A DNA stretch of 64,000 nucleotides from positions 40,812 through 104,811 of the forward strand of contig NZ_JAUFPS010000025.1 in the NCBI RefSeq assembly GCF_030409315.1, written 5' to 3'. Below, piece after piece: positions 26,158-35,649 of the stretch. Every line of letters starts with the position of its first letter. Position 1 is the first letter of the stretch. Both the position numbers and the translations under genes were made by a program. This DNA is from Mucilaginibacter flavus. GTDB taxonomy: Bacteria; Bacteroidota; Bacteroidia; Sphingobacteriales; Sphingobacteriaceae. The notes under the pieces are model-generated. The model ran no database searches and was not told where the DNA came from. It saw only the letters and a list, made by a program, of their open reading frames with translations.

Positions 26158-27441
26158 CTAATTAGGCGCCAGCCATAACTTAGGATTTTGCGCCTCTTTT
26201 ACCCTGTAAATATCAAAGTTCACTTCCGTTTCGCCGGTTGATGGGTCGGTAGCAACAACTCCTAACGATTGTTTGGTGCTTACCTTTTGTCCGCGGGCTA
26301 CACTTACCGAGCGCAGGTTGCCGTACACCGTAAAGTACTCACCATGTTTAATCATTACCAGGTAGGTACCACTTACGTCAACCACCCTAATCACCTCGCC
26401 TTCAAACACCGCCCGCACATTACTGCCGGCATTAGTACGGATATCCACACCCGTATTTTCGCTGCGAATGCCCTCGCTTGTATACTGACCAAATCCCTGG
26501 GTAATAATCCCGTTGGCAACCGGCCATGGTAAACGGCCTTTGTTACCCAAAAAGTCGTTTGATAGCTTGGCCGCTTCCGGCGTAGCGTTCAAATATCCCG
26601 AACTGGTTTTAGGCGCTGCTTTAACCACCACAGGCGCGGGCTTATTCTCGGCCTTTGCTTTCAACGCTGCTAACCTTGCTGCTTCTTTTGCTTCGGCTTC
26701 GGCTTTACGCTGGGCTTCTTCAATTTCGCGGCGGATGGCTGCGCTAATTTCCCTGTTAGTTTTAGCAATCTTATTTTGCACGTCTTTTTGCTGTTGTTTC
26801 AGCTGTCCCTCGTGCTGTGATAAGTCTTTTACCACTTTTACCTGGTCGTCCTTTTGGCTTCCCAGCGTTTTCTTTTCTTTTTCCTGATCAACCAACAGGG
26901 TATTTTTTTCCTGTTTGGTTTTATCCAATTCGTTGATCTTTACATGCAGCTCTTTTTGCGTACCTTGTATGTAGCCGGCCTGGCGTTCACGATAGGTACC
27001 AAACTGCTGCAAATATTTTAAACGCTTGTAGGCCTGGTTAAAATCCTTCGATGCAAAAACAAACATCAGTTTGTTATAGGCACTTTGGTTACGATAAGCA
27101 AAAAGGATCATGGCAGCATATTCCTTTTTTAACTGATCTAACTGGCTCTGCAAGCTATGTACGGTATTATTGCTTTCAGAGATCTGATTATCTAAATTTC
27201 TTACCTCAGAGTTAATCACGTTGATCTTCTCTTCGCGGATATTGATCTGCGCTTTTAACAGGCTTAGCTGTTTTAAAGTAGCTTTCTTATTGTTAGTAGT
27301 TTCCTGGTAATCTTTGTTAAGCTGTTCAAGCTCTTCAGATAATTTATCTTTCCGGCGCTTCAGTTCCGCGCTGCTTTGGGCATGCGCATCTACAGCTACG
27401 AGGACTGCTATAATAAAGAAAACTGCTTTTAAAAATTTCAT
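26158..27441 (-). CDS. EnvC-like murein hydrolase activator (degenerate LytM domain)
   Basis: A 427-residue periplasmic protein. A signal peptide (MKFLKAVFFIIAVLVAVDAHAQ) is followed by coiled coil (about residues 25-250), then an Ala/Lys/Glu-rich linker and a C-terminal LytM/M23 domain (about 320-425). The zinc site is degenerate: the first His is Asn in NTGVD, and the final HxH is replaced (VYGNL). It therefore probably activates amidases, as EnvC does, rather than cutting peptidoglycan itself. The frame extends further up, but the ATG at 27441 starts the signal peptide. It follows the DUF4292 gene after 16 bases and is probably cotranscribed with it. Confidence 0.88.
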   Translation of the reverse strand: MKFLKAVFFIIAVLVAVDAHAQSSAELKRRKDKLSEELEQLNKDYQETTNNKKATLKQLSLLKAQINIREEKINVINSEVRNLDNQISESNNTVHSLQSQLDQLKKEYAAMILFAYRNQSAYNKLMFVFASKDFNQAYKRLKYLQQFGTYRERQAGYIQGTQKELHVKINELDKTKQEKNTLLVDQEKEKKTLGSQKDDQVKVVKDLSQHEGQLKQQQKDVQNKIAKTNREISAAIRREIEEAQRKAEAEAKEAARLAALKAKAENKPAPVVVKAAPKTSSGYLNATPEAAKLSNDFLGNKGRLPWPVANGIITQGFGQYTSEGIRSENTGVDIRTNAGSNVRAVFEGEVIRVVDVSGTYLVMIKHGEYFTVYGNLRSVSVARGQKVSTKQSLGVVATDPSTGETEVNFDIYRVKEAQNPKLWLAPN

Positions 27442-27457
27442 CAAACAAAAATAGGAA

Positions 27458-28249
27458 TTATTTAGCCGGCTCGTACCTGTCAGGGATACTAAAAGGATAT
27501 TCAAGCTGTTGGTTAAAATCAACCTTGGTGTAATGCAGGTTAACGTGTATTTTTTTATCTTTTACTATTGATGCAATATCTATTTGTGATGGCAGCACCC
27601 TGTTACTTGCCTGTATAAAAGTACCGTTAGCAACCTGTAATGACTGTGCCTGTACCTCATTATTTAAATTAGTTTGGGTAACCTTATTATCGGCACCAAC
27701 AACCAATTTGTAAATTAAATCATCCAACTTACCGCTAAAAGTAGTATTACCGTTGGCGGTTACCAGGTCGCCATTTTCATTCAGTAATTCAGGAATAGCA
27801 TTGCCAACTAACAATGATTCCAGCGTTTTATAGTTAACCTGTTTGCTGGCATAGCCATATACATAGCTAAATGGCTTTTTTAAATAAACACCATCTAACC
27901 GGTTTATCATCAGGATGCTATCGGGCGTAATTACCGCGCGGGCCACTTCCACGCCTAAAATAGCGGTGATAGATACCCAGATTTTTTTATCCCTGTTAAT
28001 ACGGATATTAAGGGTTACATCGTTACTGTTGCCATTAATATCTAAATTAGTTTTTGCCTTAGCGCTAAATGTATTAAACGAAACCTGCTGCGCCCTTATA
28101 GCGGCAAGCTTGGTACTCACTTTATTATCAACAGCTTTGGCAACAGTATCGGGTTTACGGGTTACTAAAACCTGCTTACGGGCCTTACAACTTACAATTG
28201 CCAGCAGGCAGCAAGCTACCAGTAACTTATTGAATATATTTCTTTTCAT
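27458..28249 (-). CDS. DUF4292 family lipoprotein
   Basis: A 263-residue lipoprotein with a lipobox ending at Cys21 (CLLAIVSC). The beta-rich body has the DUF4292 pattern (FSAKAKTNLDINGNSNDVTLNIRINRDKKIWVSITAILGVEVARAVITPDSI), related to LolA/LolB-like lipid-binding folds. It overlaps the upstream TPR gene by 23 bases and precedes the EnvC-like gene, so the three form one operon. A role in handling lipids or lipoproteins at the outer membrane is inferred from fold and context only. Confidence 0.82.
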   Translation of the reverse strand: MKRNIFNKLLVACCLLAIVSCKARKQVLVTRKPDTVAKAVDNKVSTKLAAIRAQQVSFNTFSAKAKTNLDINGNSNDVTLNIRINRDKKIWVSITAILGVEVARAVITPDSILMINRLDGVYLKKPFSYVYGYASKQVNYKTLESLLVGNAIPELLNENGDLVTANGNTTFSGKLDDLIYKLVVGADNKVTQTNLNNEVQAQSLQVANGTFIQASNRVLPSQIDIASIVKDKKIHVNLHYTKVDFNQQLEYPFSIPDRYEPAK

Positions 28250-29993
28250 TTATCTTACGCTCTAAAACCGGCGATTGCTCGCCGTAGCCTTTGGCTTTTT
28301 TCCAATTTTGCACAGCATCGTCCGTATTACCAAGGTTAAACAAAATATCGCCGTAATGTTCATACTTTACCGCACTATTTTCTTTATCGTGCGATAACGC
28401 CTTTTCCATCCAGATTTTAGCATCGGCATATTTCTTTTGCATAAACAGTATCCATGCATAGGTATCTTCAAACGACGCGGTATTTGGTTGCAATTGGTTT
28501 GAACGGGCCGACATTTGCGCCGCCTTTTCTAAAGCTTCATTTCTTAACGATAAATAGTAAGCATAATTGTTTAAGGTGTAAGCATTATCCGGATTAACCG
28601 CCAATGCCTTGTCATAAGCCTCATCAGAACTTTTATTGTTCTTAAGGTCGTGATAACAATCACCTAATAACGAAAAGCTGAGCGAAAGTAGCTCCTTATC
28701 CTGAATTTCTAATGAAGTTGCATTTTTAACATAACCTAACGCTTTGCCAAAATCCTTTTTTTGCGCGTAGGCCACCCCCACCAAATAATTGATCCATGCC
28801 TGGTTAGGGAACAGCGATAAAGCGTTTTCGCCATCTTTCAGCGCGCCGTCCAAATCATTCTGGCTCAATTCTACCCGTACTAATTGCTCATGTACTGCGT
28901 AAATCTTATCATCCAGTTCCAATGATTTTTTATAGGCAGCTTTGGCTTCTTTCAATTTATCGTTTTGGAGCAGCATATCGCCGTATATGGCAAATGCTTT
29001 GCTATCTGCCGGATGTGCAAGCGTTAAAATCCTGCTTAACTCAAGCGCGCTTCCCTTGGCATTAGGATCAGGAAACTTGGGATAATAACCTGTAATGATC
29101 CTTATTTTTTGATCGATAGCTACTTCCGGCGCGGCAAAGGCCAGTGTGAGTTCTTTGAAGCTAAGATCCGTATTCTTTTTATCACGGTAAATATCGGCAA
29201 GGGCCAAATGCGCCATGCCGTTGCTATTATCCACTTTTTCGGCCTGCTGTAAAACTTTAAGCGCCTTATCACTTAAGCCGTTTGAATTGTATATTTCTGC
29301 CAGCAACAGGTAATACCTAATCTGTCCGGGATTATCGGTAATGGCTTTTTCAATATCGGCGGCAGCCTTATCAATTTTCCCCTGCTTTAAATATATTTTT
29401 TGGCGACTGCCCAGCAAATCGTCCGTAGGCCCGGTAATTTGCTCAACCTGGTCATAAGCTTTCAGCGCATCATCATATCGTTTCAGAATGGTGTAGGCGT
29501 TGGCTTTATCGTAATAATACTCGGGTTTATTGGGATTAATGCGGATAAGCTGGTCAAAAACGTTCTCCAGCTTGCTGATGTTATTGCTTTTTTCGTAGCT
29601 ATCGGCAAGTGCTGCCCAATACCATTCGTTATCGGGTTTGATAGCTACAGCCCGCTCCAGTAAGGGCTGGGCATCGGCATAAGCATTCTGGATTTTTTTT
29701 AAGTTAGCCAGTTCGTAAAGCGAGGCATCATTCCGTGGGTCGGTTTGAATTACCCGCTCAAACAGTTCAGACGCGTGTTTCAAATTCTCCACCGTTTTTT
29801 CGCGCAGGGCCGAAAAGAATAACTGCCTCACCTCGGTACTATCAAACGCCGTCATCGGTTTGCCGGTAGATACTTTTTGTTGGGCGTTTGTATTTATAGT
29901 TAGGAAACAAACAGCAAGCGATAAAACTGCAACAGTATAACCATTGCCCATTCTTCCCTCCCGATTATTATTTCTCCAACTCTGTTTATTCAT
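28227..29993 (-). CDS. Tetratricopeptide-repeat protein, periplasmic
   Basis: A 588-residue protein with a hydrophobic segment near residues 19-36 ending in NTNAQ, read as a signal peptide, and more than ten TPR units filling the rest (for example AYADAQPLLERAVAIKPDNEWYWAALADSY). The N-terminus is longer than needed, and a second Met at residue 15 may be the true start. TPR arrays bind partner proteins; none is identified. The 3' end overlaps the DUF4292 gene, suggesting translational coupling. A heptamer array lies 27 bases upstream. Confidence 0.88.
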   Translation of the reverse strand: MNKQSWRNNNREGRMGNGYTVAVLSLAVCFLTINTNAQQKVSTGKPMTAFDSTEVRQLFFSALREKTVENLKHASELFERVIQTDPRNDASLYELANLKKIQNAYADAQPLLERAVAIKPDNEWYWAALADSYEKSNNISKLENVFDQLIRINPNKPEYYYDKANAYTILKRYDDALKAYDQVEQITGPTDDLLGSRQKIYLKQGKIDKAAADIEKAITDNPGQIRYYLLLAEIYNSNGLSDKALKVLQQAEKVDNSNGMAHLALADIYRDKKNTDLSFKELTLAFAAPEVAIDQKIRIITGYYPKFPDPNAKGSALELSRILTLAHPADSKAFAIYGDMLLQNDKLKEAKAAYKKSLELDDKIYAVHEQLVRVELSQNDLDGALKDGENALSLFPNQAWINYLVGVAYAQKKDFGKALGYVKNATSLEIQDKELLSLSFSLLGDCYHDLKNNKSSDEAYDKALAVNPDNAYTLNNYAYYLSLRNEALEKAAQMSARSNQLQPNTASFEDTYAWILFMQKKYADAKIWMEKALSHDKENSAVKYEHYGDILFNLGNTDDAVQNWKKAKGYGEQSPVLERKINEKKYIQ

Positions 29994-30020
29994 GCTAAAT
30001 ACCTTACTAATGCACTCTGT

Positions 30021-30048
30021 CTTAATTCTTGACTCTTAATTCTTGATT
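30021..30048. repeat. Heptamer array A(A/G)T(C/T)AAG x4, flush with the dut stop
   Basis: Four 7-base units of the same family as those around the four-helix gene, in the minus-strand sense. They start directly after the dut stop codon (30049-30051). Only one array is present in this 55-base gap. Confidence 0.8.
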
Positions 30049-30483
30049 CTATTTAACAGCTGTGTGGCCAAAACCGCCTTCGCCACGACTGGTATCATTT
30101 AATACCTCCACCAGGTTCCAGCTAACGGTTTCGTGTTTGGCTACTACCATTTGCGCTATCCTATCACCATGGTTTATTTCAAAAGATTCGGCGCCAAAAT
30201 TAATGAGCAATACTTTGATCTCGCCCCGGTAGTCGGCATCGATAGTGCCCGGCGAATTAACAATGCCAATACCATGTTTAAATGCCAAACCACTGCGCGG
30301 GCGTATCTGCGCTTCAAAACCAACAGGCAATTCAATGTGCAATCCCGTTGCAATCAGTTTACGCTCCATCGGGTTTAACCGTACAGACTCCTCCAGGTTG
30401 GCACGCAAATCCATACCGGCGGCATGGGCGGTTTCATAAGCCGGCAGGCTATTGTTTGATTTATTGATTATGCTGATGGTCAT
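30049..30483 (-). CDS. dut: Deoxyuridine 5'-triphosphate nucleotidohydrolase (dUTPase)
   Basis: Dut hydrolyses dUTP to dUMP and pyrophosphate, keeping uracil out of DNA and feeding dTMP synthesis. All five trimeric dUTPase motifs are present in 144 residues: [31 protein letters not shown] with the catalytic Asp, GDRIAQMVV, and the C-terminal RGEGGFGHT. Its ATG overlaps the stop of the upstream flippase gene by 4 bases, so the two are coupled. Confidence 0.97.
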   Translation of the reverse strand: MTISIINKSNNSLPAYETAHAAGMDLRANLEESVRLNPMERKLIATGLHIELPVGFEAQIRPRSGLAFKHGIGIVNSPGTIDADYRGEIKVLLINFGAESFEINHGDRIAQMVVAKHETVSWNLVEVLNDTSRGEGGFGHTAVK

Positions 30484-31979
30484 CTCTTAAAGATAATCTT
30501 TAGTTCTTTGCGTTCAAAATAAAATGCCCCAACGGCAAATAACAGAAAAAGGCCGTTACCCACAAAAATATTATGATTAAATACCACAAATGACAGGTAT
30601 ACCAGTAATACCGATATAACTACATAAGCCAGGCATTTTTTCAGGTTATAAGGTATAGGGTAATTTTTTTGCCCCCATATATAAGATAAGATCATCATAG
30701 TAGCATAAGCAATTAACGATACCCAGGCCGACGCCATATAGCTGTATTTAGGAATAAACAACCAGTTTAAAATAAGCGTTAGCACCGCCCCTATACCAGA
30801 TATATATAATCCGTATTTTGTTTGATCTGATAGTTTATACCACACCGAAAGGTTAACATAAATACCCAGGCTCACATATCCAAATAGCAAAAGCGGCACC
30901 ACACCTAACCCCTGCCAGTATTGATTATGAGCTGTGTGCCTGCCAAATATAAAAGTGGCTAAAACGTTGATATTTGCAGTGAGTGCTACACATATCATTG
31001 CCATTGCAATTACAAAATAGGTCATGATACGGGCGTAGGTATCGCCCGAGTTTTTATTTTTGGAATGGCTGAAAAAAAAAGGTTCGGCCCCTAAACGAAA
31101 TGCCTGTATAAACAAGCTTAAAAACAAAGCGATTTTTGCACAGGTGCCATAAATACCTACCTGCTGATCGCTTATAGCCGCCGGAAGCATTTGCTTAAGC
31201 ATCGCTTTATCTACCGACTCATTAATAATAAACGATATGTTAGCAACCAACACCGGCCAGCTGTAAATGAACATCTCTTTAAACATCACACCATCAAACC
31301 TTAAGCGCAGTTTGAGCACTTCTGGTAATAGCAAAATTATGGTTAGTATACTTGCTATGGCATTTGCCAAAAAAACATAACCTACCCAATGCGGCCTGTA
31401 CCATGATGCCATCCATTGAGCACCCGGCAACTGATGCTTGAGAAAAAAAGGAACGCCAAATAAAAAGAACAGGTTAAGCACCATCACAAACAAAATGTTG
31501 GTGCATTTGATAAACGCGTACTTAACAGGCCTTCCATCAGCCCTGATTTTGGCGAACGGGATAACGCAAAACGCATCGCAAACCAATATAACCAGGAAAT
31601 TTTTAACGTAAAAAGCGTAATCGGCATGATCGGCCTTTACGCCGGCTTGCATATAGGTTATAATTTTATCTAAAAACAGAAAGCTTAAAAGCGAAAATGC
31701 AAGCGCAACTATGATAACTACACCAAAGGCATTGTTGTAAACCTGCTGCTTGTTATCCGCTCTTTTTTGCAGATACCTGAAATAGGTAGTTTCCATTCCA
31801 AACGCCAGTACAGCGTTTACAATAGAGGCATTACCATACATTGTTGTAAAAATGCCATTACTGCCAACAGAAAGTGTACGGGTATAAATGGGAGTAAGTA
31901 CAAAATAAATCATACGGGAAATAATAGTACTTAACCCGTATATGGCCGTTTGCCCGGCGAATTTTTTAGCGGTTGACAA
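30480..31979 (-). CDS. Polysaccharide/lipid-linked oligosaccharide flippase (MOP superfamily)
   Basis: A 499-residue membrane protein with about 14 membrane segments and the family start [30 protein letters not shown], typical of Wzx-type exporters that flip undecaprenyl-linked glycans. The frame starts with TTG at 31979. No ATG lies nearby that keeps the conserved N-terminus, so TTG is probably correct. It overlaps dut by 4 bases. No other glycan genes are adjacent, so its substrate is unknown. Confidence 0.85.
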   Translation of the reverse strand: MSTAKKFAGQTAIYGLSTIISRMIYFVLTPIYTRTLSVGSNGIFTTMYGNASIVNAVLAFGMETTYFRYLQKRADNKQQVYNNAFGVVIIVALAFSLLSFLFLDKIITYMQAGVKADHADYAFYVKNFLVILVCDAFCVIPFAKIRADGRPVKYAFIKCTNILFVMVLNLFFLFGVPFFLKHQLPGAQWMASWYRPHWVGYVFLANAIASILTIILLLPEVLKLRLRFDGVMFKEMFIYSWPVLVANISFIINESVDKAMLKQMLPAAISDQQVGIYGTCAKIALFLSLFIQAFRLGAEPFFFSHSKNKNSGDTYARIMTYFVIAMAMICVALTANINVLATFIFGRHTAHNQYWQGLGVVPLLLFGYVSLGIYVNLSVWYKLSDQTKYGLYISGIGAVLTLILNWLFIPKYSYMASAWVSLIAYATMMILSYIWGQKNYPIPYNLKKCLAYVVISVLLVYLSFVVFNHNIFVGNGLFLLFAVGAFYFERKELKIIFKR

Positions 31980-32016
31980 TGTTGATATACTGTATAGTTT
32001 GTGGTGCTTCCCTTTA

Positions 32017-32298
32017 CTATAACGGACGCCTTTTTACAACTTCAAAATTACGATAGTTTTTTAATTCGCCCTCATGGGTTTCTACAGAAGTTACCTCGCC
32101 ATATTCTGGGCCTTCATTACACCAATCCATAAACATATCCATGGCAAAATCATCACCTTCGGCTTCAATGTACACATCGCCGTTAGGCTCATTTAAAACA
32201 AAGCCCCGTACCCCCAACTGATCGGCCGTGGCCTTGGTTGATTTACGGAAGAAAACGCCTTGTACTTTACCTTTTACTGTTATATTGAGATGTTTCAT
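32017..32298 (-). CDS. acyP: Acylphosphatase
   Basis: A 93-residue enzyme that hydrolyses acyl phosphates. The signature VKGKVQGVFFRKSTKATADQLGVRGFVLNEPNGDVYIEAEG is complete, with the catalytic Arg (in FFRK) and Asn (in LNEPNGDV) present. It is followed by the flippase gene after 37 bases. Its upstream gap is bounded by inverted repeat arrays. Confidence 0.95.
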   Translation of the reverse strand: MKHLNITVKGKVQGVFFRKSTKATADQLGVRGFVLNEPNGDVYIEAEGDDFAMDMFMDWCNEGPEYGEVTSVETHEGELKNYRNFEVVKRRPL

Positions 32299-32304
32299 TG
32301 TTTT

Positions 32305-32335
32305 GGGTTGATTGAGTTAGAGTAAGTTGATTAGG
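32305..32335. repeat. Degenerate 9-mer array (GGTTGATT-like), left arm
   Basis: About 31 bases with a loose 9-base rhythm of GGTTGATT-type words, just upstream of the acylphosphatase start. It is inverted relative to the arm at 32390-32423, and the first 8 bases match exactly. Confidence 0.5.
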
Positions 32336-32389
32336 TGAGTGGTTGTTACCAATACACATCTACTTAATGCTTTTGCAAAATAACTGATT

Positions 32390-32423
32390 CTAACCCATTC
32401 AACATAATCCAACTAAATCAACC
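32390..32423. repeat. Degenerate 9-mer array, right arm, overlapping the amidohydrolase stop
   Basis: Read on the minus strand, four words of the GGTTGATT type follow one another at about 9-base spacing. The stop codon (32413-32415) and last codons of the amidohydrolase gene lie within it, so the repeat supplies the protein end (RLI). Confidence 0.5.
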
Positions 32424-33585
32424 TTCTAACCTTGCTTTCCGGCGTAAGCTTCAATCCATCTAAGCCGGTTATAAGGTTTAAGCCTGGGGTTTTGCCTGGT
32501 TTTAGTGAACCTTTTTCATCGTCGATGCCTAAAAATTCGGCACCGTTAATGGTTCCCCACTCCAGCAGCCGGGTTAAACTTAATGAAGGGAATTTTTTTT
32601 GAATCACCCGCATTTCGCTCATAATACATAACGCATCGTTTGAGGCCAGGCTATCGGTACCCAGGGTGATATTAAAGCCCTGATCAACGAAGAGTTCAAT
32701 TTTGGGCAGTTTACCTTCTATGTAAACGTTGGCGTTGGGGCAAAAACAAAAGTTTACCTTACGGTCAAAGCGTTTTATAAAATAGATATCTTTTAAATTT
32801 GTACAGGTATTATGCACCAGCAAAACTTCCTGCTTGTTGGTTAACAGCGGAATGATGGATTGCAGGGAGTTACGGGCCTGTGGCTTAAAATAGCTAATGT
32901 CGATACCAAAAGAATCATACAAGTCTAAAAAACCACCAAGTTTATAGCGGTAAAATTTATTCTCATCCTCACACTCCTGGTTGTGTATGCTAATGAGGTT
33001 TTGGCCATTTTCGCTATGCTTACGGATGAGTTTAAATAACTCCTTTGAAACCGAATAAGGCGCATGCGGCGTTATAGATACCGATTGGGGTTTAAACTCG
33101 GCAAGCAAGGCCATTGCTTTGTTAAAAACATCTTCGGCATTTTGCGGTAAAAAGCCAAAGGTTTCTACAAAGGTATGGTAGTGTAGTTTACTTTTTGCTT
33201 TTACAGCTATGCTGTGGTTGGTGTTTGAAATATCGCCCACGGCTACAATGCCGTTATCGTACATTTCCTGGTCGGCTTTTTCAATGGCCTCATCTACCAA
33301 CTGCCGGTCGGAGTTTCTGAAAGTCTGAATATCTTTAATAAAACTAACCAGGCCGCCGCCGGTTTTAATTTTACCTTTAAGATGCGAAAGTTCGGTATGG
33401 CAATGGGTATTTATAAAACCCGGACAAATGATACCACTTAAGGTTTCAATGTGTTTAACCCCTGGCGGAGGGTTGTTTGAATCGGTAACCGAGATTATTT
33501 TACCTGTATCATCAACTGTGACAATACCATTTTTTATAGGATCGGCATAAATGGGAAAAACGTAATCGGCTTTAAAACTTTTCAT
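32413..33585 (-). CDS. Amidohydrolase-family deaminase (MtaD/SsnA-like)
   Basis: A 390-residue metal-dependent hydrolase. Metal ligands are visible as HxH in NTHCHTELSH (about residue 61), a His in ITPHAPYS, a His in LLVHNTCT and the Asp in LGTDSLASND. This is the pattern of deaminases acting on adenosine- or cytosine-like substrates (S-adenosylhomocysteine, methylthioadenosine, aminofutalosine). The substrate cannot be assigned from the sequence. It is monocistronic or leads into acyP across a 114-base gap with repeat arms. Confidence 0.8.
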   Translation of the reverse strand: MKSFKADYVFPIYADPIKNGIVTVDDTGKIISVTDSNNPPPGVKHIETLSGIICPGFINTHCHTELSHLKGKIKTGGGLVSFIKDIQTFRNSDRQLVDEAIEKADQEMYDNGIVAVGDISNTNHSIAVKAKSKLHYHTFVETFGFLPQNAEDVFNKAMALLAEFKPQSVSITPHAPYSVSKELFKLIRKHSENGQNLISIHNQECEDENKFYRYKLGGFLDLYDSFGIDISYFKPQARNSLQSIIPLLTNKQEVLLVHNTCTNLKDIYFIKRFDRKVNFCFCPNANVYIEGKLPKIELFVDQGFNITLGTDSLASNDALCIMSEMRVIQKKFPSLSLTRLLEWGTINGAEFLGIDDEKGSLKPGKTPGLNLITGLDGLKLTPESKVRRLI

Positions 33586-33727
33586 TCATCTGTAAAACTT
33601 GGTATCTGTCTCTAAACGTTCTTTCAACTTATGCTCACTCCAAATTAAAACAATTAACTTTTAATTATTGTTTTTTACCATCAAAAAGAATGACTTTAAA
33701 AAAAGAAAAAGATTTTTTTAAATTAAG

Positions 33728-33735
33728 TACCTTTG
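33728..33735 (+). promoter_or_regulatory. Candidate -7 promoter element of rlmN, only 4 bases before its start
   Basis: TACCTTTG is an exact match to TAnnTTTG. It ends 4 bases before the GTG start codon at 33740, so the transcript would begin at or near the start codon. A T-run lies upstream at roughly the -33 distance. Confidence 0.5.
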
Positions 33736-33739
33736 CAAC

Positions 33740-34807
33740 GTGAATATTGCAAAAAACAAAATAGACATCCGCAGCCTGAGTTTGAGTGCTTTACAGGAAC
33801 ATTTTACCCAAATGGAGGAAAAAAGTTTCAGAGCTAAGCAAGTATATGAATGGCTTTGGAAAAAATCATGTTTCTCATTTGATGAAATGAGCAATATTTC
33901 AAAAGAACTACGTGCTAAACTGGATGAAAATTTTGTAATTCACAACGTTAAAATTCATACTTCACAGGTTAGTGCTGATAAAACTATAAAAAATTCTTTT
34001 ATTTTACACGATGCGCACCTAATTGAGGGTGTTTTAATCCCAACCCCGGGCCGGATGACGGCCTGTGTATCATCGCAGGTGGGCTGTAGTCTTACCTGTA
34101 AATTTTGCGCTACAGGCTATATGGAGCGCAAAAGAAACCTTAATGCCGATGAAATTTACGATCAGGTAGTTTTGATTGATCAGCAAGCCCGTGAAAATTA
34201 CGGTCAGCCGCTGTCAAACATTGTTTACATGGGGATGGGCGAGCCTTTGCTTAATTATGCCAACATGATGAAATCTGTTGAGCGCATTACTGCCGAGGAT
34301 GGTTTAAACATGGCTGCCAAAAGAATTACGGTTTCAACAGCGGGCATTGCCAAAATGATCAAAAAACTGGGCGACGATGAAGTTAAATTTAACCTGGCCC
34401 TTTCGCTACACGCCGCTAACGACGAAAAGCGCAACACCATAATGCCTATTAACGAGCAAAACTCCTTAAAGGCCCTGGCCGAAGCGCTTAAATATTACTA
34501 CGCCAAAACCAAAAACCCGGTAACTTACGAGTACATTATTTTTGATGGCGTTAATGATGGCATCCAGGACGCCATGGAGCTTGCCAAGTTTTGTAAACAC
34601 CTGCCTTGTAAAGTAAATATCATTGAATATAACCCGATAGCTTTTGCCAGTTATATCAATGCCGGGGAAGATAAGGTAGAGGCCTTTGCCAATTACCTCA
34701 CCAAACAAGGCATTAACACGCACCTGCGCAGGAGCCGCGGTAAAGATATCGATGCAGCCTGCGGACAACTGGCTATTAAAGAAAAAGCAAAAACAGTAGC
34801 CGTTTAA
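33740..34807 (+). CDS. rlmN: Dual-specificity 23S rRNA/tRNA methyltransferase RlmN
   Basis: RlmN is a radical-SAM enzyme that methylates C2 of A2503 in 23S rRNA and A37 in some tRNAs. The cluster motif is CSLTCKFC. Further motifs are YMGMGEPLLNY and the C-terminal RRSRGKDIDAACGQL, with the second catalytic Cys. The length of 355 residues is usual. The start is GTG; the conserved N-terminal KIDIRSLSLSALQEHF and FRAKQVYEWLWKK need it, since the next Met is residue 26. comF follows after 25 bases. Confidence 0.96.
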   Translation: MNIAKNKIDIRSLSLSALQEHFTQMEEKSFRAKQVYEWLWKKSCFSFDEMSNISKELRAKLDENFVIHNVKIHTSQVSADKTIKNSFILHDAHLIEGVLIPTPGRMTACVSSQVGCSLTCKFCATGYMERKRNLNADEIYDQVVLIDQQARENYGQPLSNIVYMGMGEPLLNYANMMKSVERITAEDGLNMAAKRITVSTAGIAKMIKKLGDDEVKFNLALSLHAANDEKRNTIMPINEQNSLKALAEALKYYYAKTKNPVTYEYIIFDGVNDGIQDAMELAKFCKHLPCKVNIIEYNPIAFASYINAGEDKVEAFANYLTKQGINTHLRRSRGKDIDAACGQLAIKEKAKTVAV

Positions 34808-34832
34808 CAAAAATGTGCCTTACATTAAGGCC

Positions 34833-35531
34833 ATGAAATTATTTGGCGGATACCTGGCCGATTTTGTAGCACTGCTTTTCCCCGACCTTTGCCCGGCCTG
34901 CAATGCCAGCCTGGTAGCCGGCGAAAAGGTAATTTGCTCCGATTGCCGCTACAACCTTCCCTTCACCAACTTTCATACCCAACAAAATAATATTGTTGCC
35001 CAGCAGTTTTATGGCAAAATTAATGTTGAGGCAGCTTACGCCCTGTACTTTTTTAACAAAGGCGGCAAAGTACAAAACCTGATGCATCATTTTAAGTATA
35101 GCGGCATGAAACAGATTGGTAATGTGTTGGGTAACATAGCAGGCAGCCAATTAAAACAAAACACTTTTTTTGATACGGTAGACTACATCATCCCGGTTCC
35201 GCTTCACAAAAAACGCCTAAAGGAACGCGGTTATAACCAAAGCGCCTGTTTTGCCGATGGCCTTGCCGAAAAACTGAACGCTGTTGTGGAGATTGATAAC
35301 CTAATACGCACCGTAGCCACCACCACCCAAACCCATAAATCGCGCTTTGCCAGGTTTGAAAACATGCAGCAGGTATTTGCTATAGATAAGCCGGAAAGAT
35401 TGGAAGGCAAACACGTGTTGCTTGTAGATGATATTGTAACTACCGGCTCAACCTTAGAAGCCTGCGGCATTGAATTATTAAAGGTGCCGGGATTGAGGCT
35501 GAGTATCGCCACTATTGCCTACGCCGAGTAG
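34833..35531 (+). CDS. comF: ComF-family phosphoribosyltransferase-like protein
   Basis: A 232-residue protein with the N-terminal double CxxC zinc knuckle (LCPAC and CSDC) and a C-terminal PRTase fold with the PRPP motif HVLLVDDIVTTGSTLEACG. In competent bacteria ComF helps handle incoming DNA; the exact activity here is unknown. The frame is open to a GTG at 34815, but the ATG at 34833 (MKLFGGYLADF) fits better. It is convergent with the histidine kinase, and repeats lie between them. Confidence 0.9.
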   Translation: MKLFGGYLADFVALLFPDLCPACNASLVAGEKVICSDCRYNLPFTNFHTQQNNIVAQQFYGKINVEAAYALYFFNKGGKVQNLMHHFKYSGMKQIGNVLGNIAGSQLKQNTFFDTVDYIIPVPLHKKRLKERGYNQSACFADGLAEKLNAVVEIDNLIRTVATTTQTHKSRFARFENMQQVFAIDKPERLEGKHVLLVDDIVTTGSTLEACGIELLKVPGLRLSIATIAYAE

Positions 35532-35568
35532 TGGTTATTGAAGTTCAGCTGAAAGCTGAAGCCATGAT

Positions 35569-35593
35569 TACCACGAGCCGGAAGCTCGCGGTA
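35569..35593. repeat. Short hairpin between comF and the kinase gene
   Basis: Arms TACCACGAGC and GCTCGCGGTA pair with one mismatch around a 5-base loop. A second weak AGCTGAA/TTCAGCT pairing lies just before it. It lies between convergent genes and may help end comF transcription. Confidence 0.5.
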
Positions 35594-35615
35594 GTGACTA
35601 TTTTGCGGCTTCATT

Positions 35616-35646
35616 TGCATATCTGAAATCCGCACATCTGCACATT
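35616..35646. repeat. 8-mer array, unit TGCACATC-like, near the kinase stop
   Basis: Three 8-base words and one 7-base word of the TGCACATC type, ending 3 bases from the histidine kinase stop codon (35650-35652). Confidence 0.45.
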
Positions 35647-35649
35647 TAA

